Below, piece after piece: positions 45,810 to 54,695 of a DNA stretch of 64,000 nucleotides. The DNA is from Archangium sp. (GTDB lineage: Bacteria; Myxococcota; Myxococcia; Myxococcales; Myxococcaceae): assembly GCA_030695565.1 (NCBI GenBank), contig JAUYRZ010000007.1, positions 1 through 64,000 on the forward strand, given 5' to 3'. Position numbers and translations under genes: made by a program. The notes beneath the pieces are model-generated. The model saw only the letters and a list, made by a program, of their open reading frames with translations, had not been told where the DNA came from and made no database searches. Each line of letters opens with the position of its first letter. Within the stretch, counting starts at the first letter, position 1.

Positions 45810-46007
45810 ATGCGAACCATCGCCGCCAAGAACCCCCCGATTCCCCGCTGCCCCCCGATGAACACCCAGCTGCTCGGCCCCAAGGGCCCCAAGCACCCCA
45901 TCCCTCGCTGCCCGCCGATGAACCTCCACCTGCACGGGCCCAAAGGCGGCAAGCACCCGATCCCGCGCTGCCCGCCGATGGACCTCTTCGAGCTCCGGAA
46001 GAAGTAA
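45810..46007 (+). CDS. 65-residue repeat peptide (three IPRCPPM units)
   Basis: The protein reads MRTIAAKN, then three near-identical units: PIPRCPPMNTQLLGPKGPK, HPIPRCPPMNLHLHGPKGGK, and HPIPRCPPMDLFELRKK. DNA differences between units fall mostly at third codon positions (for example CCC/CCT/CCG for Pro), so the amino acid sequence is under selection. There is no signal peptide and no family recognised. Repeated core-like units with one Cys each and basic spacers recall multi-core RiPP precursors or a small metal-binding repeat protein. No biosynthetic enzyme is adjacent. A weak AAGA precedes the ATG. Confidence 0.72.
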   Translation: MRTIAAKNPPIPRCPPMNTQLLGPKGPKHPIPRCPPMNLHLHGPKGGKHPIPRCPPMDLFELRKK

Positions 46008-47249
<1,242 letters not shown>

Positions 47250-47645
47250 TCAGCCCTGTTCCGTCGGGGGAGCGCTCATCACCTCGCGCACCTCGATGTT
47301 CAGATGCATCGGCTTGCCCCCCGGCCCGGGCGCCATCGAAGCCTCCGCGGCGATCCGGTACGCACGTTCGGCGGTCTCCACGTCGACCAGCCAGAAGCCG
47401 GCGAGGAACTCCTTCGACTCGGGGAAGACGCCGTCAGTGACGGGCTCACCATCAGGCCCCGCTTTCACCAGCTTCGCCTGATCAGGCCCTGCCAGACCCT
47501 GCGCTGAGAGCAGCTCACCGTTGCCCGCCAGCTTCACAGCGAAGCCCTTCATGAAGTTGATGTGCGCCTCGAGGTCTTTCCGCGCCCAACCAGCGACCTG
47601 GTAGGGCCCGTTGCCCGGCGTGTTCATCAGGAGCATGAACTTCAT
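47250..47645 (-). CDS. YCII-related (DGPF) domain protein
   Basis: 131 residues from ATG 47645. MKFMLLMNTPGNGPY start, then ELLSAQGLAGPDQAKLV, VTDGVFPESKEFLAGFWLVDVETAERAYRIA. This is the DGPF/YCII family typically encoded with ECF42 sigma factors; the D-G-V-F motif replaces D-G-P-F. It overlaps the VOC gene by 4 bp and abuts the sigma gene with no gap. Enzymatic function not established. Confidence 0.92.
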   Translation of the reverse strand: MKFMLLMNTPGNGPYQVAGWARKDLEAHINFMKGFAVKLAGNGELLSAQGLAGPDQAKLVKAGPDGEPVTDGVFPESKEFLAGFWLVDVETAERAYRIAAEASMAPGPGGKPMHLNIEVREVMSAPPTEQG

Positions 47646-48109
47646 GAGGTCCCCGCGCGGGCGCGCTCGAGGGCGGCCAGATCGATCTTCTGCATCGCCC
47701 TGAAGGCCTGAAACACCCGGCCTGCCTTCACGGGGTCTTTGTCCTGCAGGGTCTTCATCAAGCCGTTGGGCACCACCTGCCACGAGACGCCGAACTTGTC
47801 CTTGAGCCAGCCGCACTGCGTGGGCTTGCCGCCACCCGCGAGCAACTTGTCCCAGAACAGGTCGACCTCGGGCTGATCCTCGCAAGCGATCATCAACGAG
47901 ATGGAGTCGTTGAAGGTCTGCTTGGTGTTCCCATTGAGCGCGACGTAACGCTGGCCGCCAAGCTCGAAGCTGACGCTCATCACTGCGTCACCCATGCGAT
48001 CGACGGAGACGACGTGCGAGTCGCCGCCGAAGACCGAGACGTAGAACTTCGCCGCGTCTTCCGCTTCGGTGTTGAACCACAAGAAGGTGGTGATCTTCTG
48101 TGAAGCCAT
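47642..48109 (-). CDS. VOC-superfamily (PhnB/3-demethylubiquinone-methyltransferase-like) protein
   Basis: 155 residues. TTFLWFNTEAEDAAKFYVSVFG at the N terminus, then SVSFELGGQRYVALNG, and CGWLKDKFGVSWQVVPNGLMK near the end: the PhnB-like glyoxalase-fold pattern. Often found with ECF42 and DGPF genes. First gene of the three-gene operon; a perfect dyad lies 17 bp upstream. Ligand unknown. Confidence 0.9.
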   Translation of the reverse strand: MASQKITTFLWFNTEAEDAAKFYVSVFGGDSHVVSVDRMGDAVMSVSFELGGQRYVALNGNTKQTFNDSISLMIACEDQPEVDLFWDKLLAGGGKPTQCGWLKDKFGVSWQVVPNGLMKTLQDKDPVKAGRVFQAFRAMQKIDLAALERARAGTS

Positions 48110-48126
48110 GTGTTTCTCCCTGGTTG

Positions 48127-48143
48127 GAGCCCGGTTCGGGCTC
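48127..48143. promoter_or_regulatory. Perfect 7-bp dyad upstream of the ECF42 operon
   Basis: GAGCCCG-GTT-CGGGCTC lies 17 bp upstream of the VOC start on the operon's promoter side. Perfect symmetry suggests a hairpin in the 5' leader or a regulator site. No clear -35/-10 was recognised. Confidence 0.45.
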
Positions 48144-48275
48144 GGGTTTCACCAGTAAGTCGGAGCCGTCGCCGGAATATCGACATGGCATTTCCGAAAG
48201 AAGGAGCGACCGGTGGGGCACTCTTTAGACCGCTTCTTGAAGCCGCCCGTTGAAGCCCGCTCACCAGGGGCTCCC

Positions 48276-50186
48276 ATGTCTTCACGTGCTTGGCTCACCA
48301 CCGTCCTCGTCTCCTTCAGTGCGACCGCCGCGGTTCCCGGCGACGACACGCTCCGGCCGGCGGCCCAGAAGGGCATCACCTTCCTCGCGAAGACTGCGCT
48401 CGAGTGGCAGACCTCGCATGGAGGCTGCTTCGGGTGTCATGTGCAGGCGGTCTCCATCGAGGGCCTCTCGGTCGGTAAGCACCACCAGTACGAGGTGCCC
48501 AAAGCCGAGTTCAGCGCGCTGCTCGACAACCTCATCAAAGGTCCTTCAGGCATTCGCTCCGCCGGCGGGCTCTCACCTGCCACCTTCCCCAGGACCTCGC
48601 GCGCCTTCGCCGGTGCGGGGCTGGCGCGTTACGACCAGTACCTCGACGGCAAGTTCACCGACGACCTGCTGCGCGTCTGCAAGGAGCTCCTCCCGATTCA
48701 GCGCGCCGACGGAGCGGTCGTCGGTGATCACCCCGTCATGGGGCCAGTCGCCGCGGGTACTTTGCAGAGCACCCACCAGGCGATGCAGGCGTGGCGTCAA
48801 TGCTACGCGCGCTCGGCCGACGACGCCTGGCGTGCGCCCCTGCGCCGCGCGGAGACCTTCGTCGCCGCCACGGTGAAGTCCTGGAAGCTCGAGGGCACCA
48901 CGCCCGCCGACCTGCTCATTCAGAAGAAGGTCGCGCTGCAGGACCTCAATCACGCGCTGATGGCCCTGGTGGCCGCGGGCGTGGGCGGTACCGAGCCGTC
49001 GACCGCCGCCATCGTCAAGGAGCTGCTCTCTCGTCAGAGCAAGGACGGCGGCTGGGCGTTCGGCAGGACGGCGCACCCGATGACGGAGAACTTCATGTCG
49101 TACCCGGCCGACGACGTCGCCTCGAACCCGCTCGCCACGGGGCAGACGGTCTATGCGCTGCGCGCCGCGGGGCAGAGTGATCAAGACGCTCCCATCACGC
49201 GGGGCCTGCGCTGGTTGATCAGTCATCAACAGAAGGACGGCGGCTGGGGCAGCAGCGGTGCGGCCAAGGCCGAGGCGATGTGGGCGGTGCTGGGGCTGGT
49301 GTCGGTCGACGTGGTGACCCTGTCGGTGCGCGGCGTGAGTGATGGCGAGAAGGTGGTGCCCGGCGTGCGCGTCATCGTCGAGGCGAAGGACAACACCGGC
49401 CTCGCGGTCAACGAGGTGTCGCTGTTCCTCGACGACAAAGAGGTGGCGAAGGTGAAGGGCCCCGAGCTCTCCTTCGCGTTGCCTGCGCTGCCGACGGGCA
49501 AACACTTCATCGACGCGGTGGCGACGAATGCGAGGGGGCAGCTCAGCCGGCGCCGCCTCGAGCTTTTCTCGGGCGACGTGTTCCTCACGCAGCTCGGCAG
49601 CCAGTTCGACGAAGCGCGCCAGGTGACTGAGCTCTCGCTGCGCAACATCGCCACCAGCGCCGACAAGGGGAACGTGGTGTTCGAGGTGTTCCAGCTGGGC
49701 GAGAGCGGCGCTGACCCGAAGCCCGAAGCGCGGGTGAGCGAGTCGACCTCGCCCTCGGCGCCGGGCCCGGTGAGCCTCACGTGGGAGGGCAAGGGGAAGG
49801 ACGGAAAGCTGCTCCCCCGCGGGCGCTACCTGGCCCGGTTCTCGTTCAAGGACGCGCAGGGCAAGGTGCTTCAGAGCGAGTCGCAGGTGTTCTTTCACGA
49901 CAGCGAGCGGGTGCAACGCGAGAAGACCGGCGAGCTCGTCGGCAACCTCGGAATGAAGGGCGGCAGCGCGGGCTTCGCGGCGGATTCGACGGTCGAGCTG
50001 GTCGATGACGATGGCAAGGTCTTCGCGACGACGCGCTCGAATGAGGCGGGCAATTTTCGCTTCAAGGCGGTGCCGAAGGGCACGTACCGGGTGCGCGCGA
50101 AGAAGGACGGGTACAAGGATCTCGAGTCCGGCCCGATGAAGGCCGAGCCCGCCGCGGCGCCGGCTGCCGCCAGCATGAGCTGGTAG
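48276..50186 (+). CDS. Secreted squalene-cyclase-like alpha/alpha-toroid protein with CxxCH and Ig-like domains
   Basis: 636 residues from ATG 48276; signal peptide (TTVLVSFSATAA). Near residue 50 is CFGCH, a single CxxCH motif that could bind heme c. Helical repeats with prenyltransferase/squalene-oxidase QW-type motifs follow (SRQSKDGGWAFG, SHQQKDGGWGSS). The C-terminal 250 residues are beta-rich: a FlgD-like Ig domain (WEGKGKDGKLLPRGRYLARF) and a CNA-B-like domain (FRFKAVPKGTYRVRAKKDGY). The DxDD catalytic motif of hopene cyclases is not seen, so cyclase activity is unlikely. A heme-binding envelope protein is suggested. Confidence 0.8.
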   Translation: MSSRAWLTTVLVSFSATAAVPGDDTLRPAAQKGITFLAKTALEWQTSHGGCFGCHVQAVSIEGLSVGKHHQYEVPKAEFSALLDNLIKGPSGIRSAGGLSPATFPRTSRAFAGAGLARYDQYLDGKFTDDLLRVCKELLPIQRADGAVVGDHPVMGPVAAGTLQSTHQAMQAWRQCYARSADDAWRAPLRRAETFVAATVKSWKLEGTTPADLLIQKKVALQDLNHALMALVAAGVGGTEPSTAAIVKELLSRQSKDGGWAFGRTAHPMTENFMSYPADDVASNPLATGQTVYALRAAGQSDQDAPITRGLRWLISHQQKDGGWGSSGAAKAEAMWAVLGLVSVDVVTLSVRGVSDGEKVVPGVRVIVEAKDNTGLAVNEVSLFLDDKEVAKVKGPELSFALPALPTGKHFIDAVATNARGQLSRRRLELFSGDVFLTQLGSQFDEARQVTELSLRNIATSADKGNVVFEVFQLGESGADPKPEARVSESTSPSAPGPVSLTWEGKGKDGKLLPRGRYLARFSFKDAQGKVLQSESQVFFHDSERVQREKTGELVGNLGMKGGSAGFAADSTVELVDDDGKVFATTRSNEAGNFRFKAVPKGTYRVRAKKDGYKDLESGPMKAEPAAAPAAASMSW

Positions 50187-50191
50187 TTCAC

Positions 50192-50243
50192 CTGTTCTGA
50201 ATTGCTGAACAGTGGTGTTCTGAAAAGACAGCGACTCAGAACA
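50192..50243. promoter_or_regulatory. Cluster of TGTTCTGA motifs forming two inverted repeats
   Basis: CTGTTC-9 nt-GAACAG (50192-50212) is followed by TGTTCTGA-12 nt-TCAGAACA (50216-50243). TGTTCTGAA occurs twice in direct orientation (from 50193 and 50216) and once inverted. The cluster lies between the toroid gene stop and the next lipoprotein start (50300). It could be operator sites for the lipoprotein or a terminator structure. Confidence 0.5.
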
Positions 50244-50299
50244 ATCAGAGTGTGACCTCATGTGACTCCCGGCGGCCGGCCGGTCATGGAGGTCACGTC

Positions 50300-50797
50300 A
50301 TGTTTCGAACGCCACTGCTCACCATTTCGTTGTTGCTCACCGCTTGCGGAATCGAGTCCCCCGAACCCTCGCTGCAGGAGGAGGCGCCGCTGGTCGCACA
50401 GCAACCCGCTCCGACGAACGAACGCATGGAGATCCGTGAGCTCACGCCCCAGGTGCGCCCCTCGCAGATCGCTCCGCTGGGTGGCCTCATCGGCGTGCAC
50501 TCGCTCGACGTGCCCGACGGAACGCAGGTCCGGTACGTGCTCGGTATGCTGGGCTGCGGCATCTCGGTGGTGGGCCGCGGCACCGCGACGGTCCACGGCG
50601 GCGCGTTCGACATCGCCTTCGAGCCCGACCCGGCGCCGTTCGGCGGGCTGAGCCTGTTCATTCAGTTCGACCCGGCGGGGACGTGCGACCCTGAGACCAG
50701 CACCGTCTACGAGGTCGGGGTGAGCGAGTCGGGCACGGTCGATCTCTCCGTGCTGCCCGAGAACACCTTCGGTGGCTGCTGGGTGTTCGACCTCTGA
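50300..50797 (+). CDS. Small lipoprotein of unknown function
   Basis: 165 residues from ATG 50300. Lipobox in SLLLTAC. A Glu/Gln/Pro-rich spacer precedes a compact beta-rich domain with Cys residues (VLGMLGCGISVVG, AGTCDPETSTVYEVG, GGCWVFDL). No family recognised. The TGTTCTGA motif cluster lies upstream. Confidence 0.75.
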   Translation: MFRTPLLTISLLLTACGIESPEPSLQEEAPLVAQQPAPTNERMEIRELTPQVRPSQIAPLGGLIGVHSLDVPDGTQVRYVLGMLGCGISVVGRGTATVHGGAFDIAFEPDPAPFGGLSLFIQFDPAGTCDPETSTVYEVGVSESGTVDLSVLPENTFGGCWVFDL

Positions 50798-50844
50798 GCG
50801 CTGCTGCCGGTGCGCGCGTGAGTCGGGGCAGGTAGCGTCTGAGT

Positions 50845-51178
50845 ATGAATCATGAGGGCGCAGCCAGCCTCCAGCTCAGCGACACCACCCCGGCGCCCTG
50901 AAGCGATATCTCGACCGGCTGCGCGCGACGCCGCCCCGCGAGCGGCTGGAGCGCGCACTGAGACTCCGAGTTCGCTCCACGGCGACCCGCGCGCAACGAA
51001 CGACGCCGACCTGATCGCCGTGCTTTTCCCAATTCACTTCAAGGGCCTCAAGGCAGAGCTGGGTGACCGCTTCTACCTGGACGAAGAGGACTTTCTTCAC
51101 GCGGTGAAGGAGGAGCGGTCCTTCAACCTCGTGGACGAGATCGACCTCCTCGAGCGCGTGCTCGCCGACGCCGCCTGA
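50845..51178 (+). pseudogene. Collapsed two-gene locus: small helical protein plus nucleotidyltransferase-like protein
   Basis: From ATG 50845 one frame reads MNHEGAASLQLSDTTPAP and stops, while the next frame continues ALKRYLDRLRATPPRERLERAL, so a single-base shift broke a small helical gene. From about 50981 a third frame reads HGDPRATNDADLIAVL and then ALGDRFYLDEE-like LGDRFYLDEEDFLHAVKEER, the core of nucleotidyltransferase-like proteins (G-x-R-A-T-x-D-x-D). It jumps to a family C terminus (DLLERVLADAA) with the central part missing, so the gene has lost an internal segment. The pair is common in bacteria and this copy is dead. Confidence 0.65.
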
Positions 51179-51193
51179 AGCTCACCTCCCGAG

Positions 51194-52096
51194 TCAGCGA
51201 AGGGGGCGCGCGCGCAACGTCTTGGCCATGGTCGCGAAGAGCGCCGCGCGTTCGTCACCAGTGCGGCTGAACAACCTGAACCAGTCGGTGCGCAGCGGCC
51301 GTTTGGGCAGCAGCCGGAGCAACCGTCGGCGTTTGAGATCTTCAGCGACGAGGTATTCCGGCAGCACCGCCACGCCGTGACCCTGGAGCACGATCTCCCG
51401 CACCGCGGCGATGGTGCCCATCGAGAGCACCTCACCGAACATGAGGTCTGCGCCACCCGGAGCGCCGCGCAGGTACGAGGCGAGCGGCTGGCCTGCGTCG
51501 ATGTCGATCAGCCGGTGCGCGCGGAGATCGGAGTCCTTCTTGAGCGGCATGCGCGCGAGGTGTTTCGGACTGCCCACCAGCACGTAGCGCTCTTCATGGA
51601 GCGGATCTCCGAAGAGCGAGGGATCGACGATGCGCATCGAGCCGATGGCGCAGGGCAGGGTGCCGTCGCGCACGCGGCCGAGCAGATCTCCGCCGGCGCC
51701 GAAGCTGAGATGAAAGGTCACGTGCGGGAGCGCCTGCTGCAGCACCGGCAATGCGGGGAGGACCCACGACATGCCCAGCTCGTGGCGCGTGCCCACCGTC
51801 ACGTCGAGCGCCGGCGGGCCGAGCTCACCTCTCGCGATGCGCATGGCGCGTTCGGCTCGGAGCAGTGCGTCTTTCGCCGCGGGCAGGAGGACAGCGCCTG
51901 CGTCGGTGAGCTGCACCGAGCGGGTCGTGCGGATGAAGAGCGGTTGACCGAGTTGATCTTCGAGCTGGCGGATGCGGCCGCTGACGGCGGCCGGAGTGAG
52001 TGCGACTGCCTTCGCCGCCGCACGAAAGTTGAGCCGCTGCGCCACTTCGACGAAGCAACGGAACGAATCCAATGAGGGCAGCACTGTCAGGTTCAT
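51194..52096 (-). CDS. LysR-family transcriptional regulator
   Basis: 300 residues. N-terminal winged helix: LDSFRCFVEVAQRLNFRAAAKAVALTPAAVSGRIRQLEDQLGQPLFIRTTRSVQLTDAG (read in two parts, about residues 8-66). A periplasmic-binding-like effector domain follows (VTFHLSFGAGGDLLGRVRDG, then IVLQGHGVAVLPEYLVAEDL). The family usually activates a divergent gene, but none starts nearby; the only divergent neighbour is the TrmN6-like gene side, which is on the same strand. Effector unknown. Confidence 0.93.
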   Translation of the reverse strand: MNLTVLPSLDSFRCFVEVAQRLNFRAAAKAVALTPAAVSGRIRQLEDQLGQPLFIRTTRSVQLTDAGAVLLPAAKDALLRAERAMRIARGELGPPALDVTVGTRHELGMSWVLPALPVLQQALPHVTFHLSFGAGGDLLGRVRDGTLPCAIGSMRIVDPSLFGDPLHEERYVLVGSPKHLARMPLKKDSDLRAHRLIDIDAGQPLASYLRGAPGGADLMFGEVLSMGTIAAVREIVLQGHGVAVLPEYLVAEDLKRRRLLRLLPKRPLRTDWFRLFSRTGDERAALFATMAKTLRARPLR

Positions 52097-52131
52097 CTGA
52101 ACAGTGTCTCACAGGCGACGCCTTACCCGAC

Positions 52132-52152
52132 CTCTCCCGAAGGGAGAGGGAG
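52132..52152. repeat. REP-like palindromic repeat, copy 3
   Basis: CCTCTCCC-GAA-GGGAGAGGG between the LysR start and the methyltransferase stop. Same family as the other four copies; here the CTCACCCC flank is missing. Confidence 0.65.
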
Positions 52153-52156
52153 CACT

Positions 52157-52993
52157 TCAGGGGGGGAAGCCGAACGACAGCTTGATCGCCGAATACTCGG
52201 GGTGAACGGTGCCATCGGTGCGTCGGATGGTGAGCACCGGCTCGGCCCAGGTCTTCTCGCGAAAGGACTCCGGCAAATCACTCGCGCGGGCCATGGCGAA
52301 CAAACCGAGCAGCGGCGGCTCGCCTTCCTTCAACGCCACGTCCCGCCGCTTCACGATGGCCAGGCCCGCCTTCTTCGCCCCGTCGAGCACCCGCTCGAGC
52401 TGATGCGCCGGCAACACCGGAAACACGCACGAGAACCAGCCCGCAGGCGCGAGGTGTTTCACCGCGGTCGCGCAGTAGTCGCCGATGTCGCCGCGCACCT
52501 CGAAGCGGCAGGCGATCTTCTGCGGGTGATCCCCATGCATGCCCTGATCGAGCGGAAAATACGGAGGGCTGCCCAACACGAGGTCGAAGGTCTCGTCCTC
52601 CCTCAGCACGGCAGGATCGCGAAAATCACCCAGCCGCATCTCGTAGCGCTCGGTGAGCCCGTTGAACGCGGCCGACTTGCGCGCGAGCGCGATGCTGATG
52701 TCCTGCGCCTCCACGGTGACGAAGCGCGCACCGGGCAATCGCCACGCAGCGACCATACCCACCGACCCGATGCCGCTGCCCAGGTCGAGCACTCGCCGCG
52801 CGGTGGGCGCGTTCGTGGTGCCGTACCAGGCGACCAGCACGTCGTCGGTCGAGAACCGGTGGCCCTTCTTGTACTGGAAGAGCTTCCACTGGCCTGAGAT
52901 GGAGTCGAGCGAGGTGCCCTCCGGGTAGTCCCCCTCGGGGATTCCGGGTGGCGTGGGGCCGGGCAGCACGTAGCCCTTGAAGGTCGGTGACAT
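52157..52993 (-). CDS. TrmN6/YfiC-like tRNA adenine methyltransferase-family protein
   Basis: 278 residues from ATG 52993. The N-terminal segment QWKLFQYKKGHRFSTDDVLVAWY matches TrmN6-type enzymes. SAM-binding motif I is RRVLDLGSGIGSVGMVAA, and the catalytic (N/S)PPY-type motif is DLVLGSPPYF. Relatives methylate N6 of A37 in tRNA(Val). The first motif residue being Ser rather than Asn leaves the exact target base open; protein methylation by related enzymes is the alternative. Confidence 0.82.
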   Translation of the reverse strand: MSPTFKGYVLPGPTPPGIPEGDYPEGTSLDSISGQWKLFQYKKGHRFSTDDVLVAWYGTTNAPTARRVLDLGSGIGSVGMVAAWRLPGARFVTVEAQDISIALARKSAAFNGLTERYEMRLGDFRDPAVLREDETFDLVLGSPPYFPLDQGMHGDHPQKIACRFEVRGDIGDYCATAVKHLAPAGWFSCVFPVLPAHQLERVLDGAKKAGLAIVKRRDVALKEGEPPLLGLFAMARASDLPESFREKTWAEPVLTIRRTDGTVHPEYSAIKLSFGFPP

Positions 52994-53091
52994 CGGCTCG
53001 GGCCATAGCCCGAGAACGCACCCCTGCCCACGCCGACCGGGTGGTCGACCCATTCCCCCTCCGGGGCGAGACGGGGTATGGGCCCGCACCG

Positions 53092-54630
53092 ATGAGTACG
53101 CGTCGCCCGATGACCCTCGAGCAGTTGCAGGCCGCCACCGAAGTGCTGGAGGCCGTGGTCGCCGACCGCTCGCTGCTGGCCGAGGTGCCCGAAGAAGCAC
53201 GTCGTGCCTTCTTGATGGCCGCCGGCCGCGCGGCCAGCCCGCTTCGTCACGAGATCCAGGCGTTCAGCAAGGCGCTGCGCCGCGACCGCTTGAAGGAGCG
53301 CCAGGCCCGTGACCGCGTGGTGCGCGAGAGCACCGCCATCCGCGTGGCCCGCCAGGAGGCCGTCTTCACCGCTCCTTTACCCATGCTGCCCGGCGAGACG
53401 CGCGAAGGCCCGACGTTGGAAAAGTCGCGCTACTGCTACGTGTGCAAGGTCGAGTTCAACAAGGTGCATCACTTCTACGATGCGCTCTGCGTGCAGTGCG
53501 GTGACTTCAACTACGCCAAACGGTTCCAGACGGCACGGCTCGATGGCCAGGTGGCGTTGATCACCGGCGCGCGGTTGAAGATTGGTCAGCAGGCGGCGCT
53601 CATGTTGTTGCGCGCCGGTGCCCGGGTGCTGGTCACCACGCGCTTCCCGCACGACGCCGCCATCCGCTACGCGAAGGAGCCCGACTTCAAGCAGTGGGGT
53701 CACCGCCTCGAGGTGCACGGCCTCGACCTGCGTCACTCGCCCTCGGTGGAGTTGTTCGCGCGCTGGCTCTCCCGCCGGCTGCCGCGCCTCGACCTGTTGA
53801 TCAACAACGCCGCGCAGACGGTGCGGCGCCCGGTGGGTTTCTTCAGCCACCTCATGTCGCTCGAGGAGCAGGCCATCACCACGCTGCCCGAAGGTGCGCA
53901 ACTGCTGCTCCAGGGGCGGCAGGAATGTCTGGGCGCGATGGGCGCGCTGCCGCAGCTCGGCGCAGGAGCACCCGACGTGACGGGCCTCTCGAACTGGCAC
54001 GTGGCGCACGGCGCGGGTGCGGGCGTGGCGGCTTCCGCGCGCTTGAGCCAGGTCCGCTACACCTACGAAGACGCGACCTACGGGATGGAGGTGTTCCCAG
54101 AAGGCAAGCTCGACGCGGATCTCCAGCAGGTCGATCTGCGCACGATGAACTCGTGGCGCATGACGCTCGACGAGGTGTCGACGCCGGAGCTGCTCGAGGT
54201 GCAGTTGGTGAACGCCGTCGCGCCGTTCGTGCTCGCGGGCCGGCTGCGTGAGCTGATGGCGAGGAGCCCGGCCGAGGCGAAACACGTGATCAACGTGTCG
54301 GCGATGGAAGGCAGCTTCAGCCGCGGCACCAAGACCGACAAGCACCCGCACACCAACATGGCGAAAGCGGCGCTCAACATGATGACGCTCACCAGCGCGC
54401 CCGACTACGCCAAAGACGGCATCTTGATGAACGCCGTCGATACGGGCTGGGTGACCGACGAAGATCCCGCGCACCATGCGACCCGCAAGAAGGAGTCGCT
54501 CGGGTTCCAGCCGCCGCTCGACATCGTCGATGGCGCTGCGCGGGTGATCGATCCCATCTTCACCACCGCCAATGGCGCCGAGCCCTCGTACGGCAAGTTC
54601 CTCAAGGACTACCGTCCCACCAGTTGGTGA
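53092..54630 (+). CDS. SDR-family oxidoreductase with N-terminal zinc-ribbon-like domain and no catalytic Tyr
   Basis: 512 residues from ATG 53092. A helical N-terminal region precedes a zinc-ribbon-like module (YCYVCKVEFN...ALCVQCGDFN: two CxxC pairs). Then a classical Rossmann fold: VALITGARLKIGQQAALMLL (TGxxxxIG), LLINNAAQTVRRP and VINVSAMEGSF (Ser). Where YxxxK should be, the sequence reads HTNMAKAALNMM: the Lys is kept but the Tyr position is Thr. The enzyme is therefore either inactive as a standard dehydrogenase, uses another acid, or has a binding role. Insertions (for example residues about 260-360) make it longer than simple SDRs. Confidence 0.82.
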   Translation: MSTRRPMTLEQLQAATEVLEAVVADRSLLAEVPEEARRAFLMAAGRAASPLRHEIQAFSKALRRDRLKERQARDRVVRESTAIRVARQEAVFTAPLPMLPGETREGPTLEKSRYCYVCKVEFNKVHHFYDALCVQCGDFNYAKRFQTARLDGQVALITGARLKIGQQAALMLLRAGARVLVTTRFPHDAAIRYAKEPDFKQWGHRLEVHGLDLRHSPSVELFARWLSRRLPRLDLLINNAAQTVRRPVGFFSHLMSLEEQAITTLPEGAQLLLQGRQECLGAMGALPQLGAGAPDVTGLSNWHVAHGAGAGVAASARLSQVRYTYEDATYGMEVFPEGKLDADLQQVDLRTMNSWRMTLDEVSTPELLEVQLVNAVAPFVLAGRLRELMARSPAEAKHVINVSAMEGSFSRGTKTDKHPHTNMAKAALNMMTLTSAPDYAKDGILMNAVDTGWVTDEDPAHHATRKKESLGFQPPLDIVDGAARVIDPIFTTANGAEPSYGKFLKDYRPTSW

Positions 54631-54639
54631 AGTTCAAAC

Positions 54640-54688
54640 CTCGCCCTGCGAAGCGGGGAGAGGTCGGACGAAGTCCGGGTGAGGGGCC
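54640..54688. repeat. REP-like palindromic repeat, copy 4
   Basis: CCTCGCCCTGCGAAGCGGGGAGAGG followed by TCGGACGAAGTCCGGGTGAGGGG. Related to the other copies but with a different hairpin loop and an extra GGACGAAGTCC stem. It sits between the SDR stop and the next lipoprotein start. Confidence 0.6.
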
Positions 54689-54695
54689 CACGGCG

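Noticed and set aside
45731..45952. Minus-strand frame with FIGGQRG repeats opposite the mini-protein
   Set aside because: The repeats differ at third positions of the plus frame, which shows selection on the plus-strand peptide; the minus frame is its antisense shadow.
48276..50186. Functional squalene-hopene cyclase
   Set aside because: QW-like repeats present but no DxDD catalytic motif and a secreted CxxCH context.
50192..50212. LexA/SOS box
   Set aside because: CTGTTC...GAACAG spacing and core do not match the CTGT-N8-ACAG consensus.
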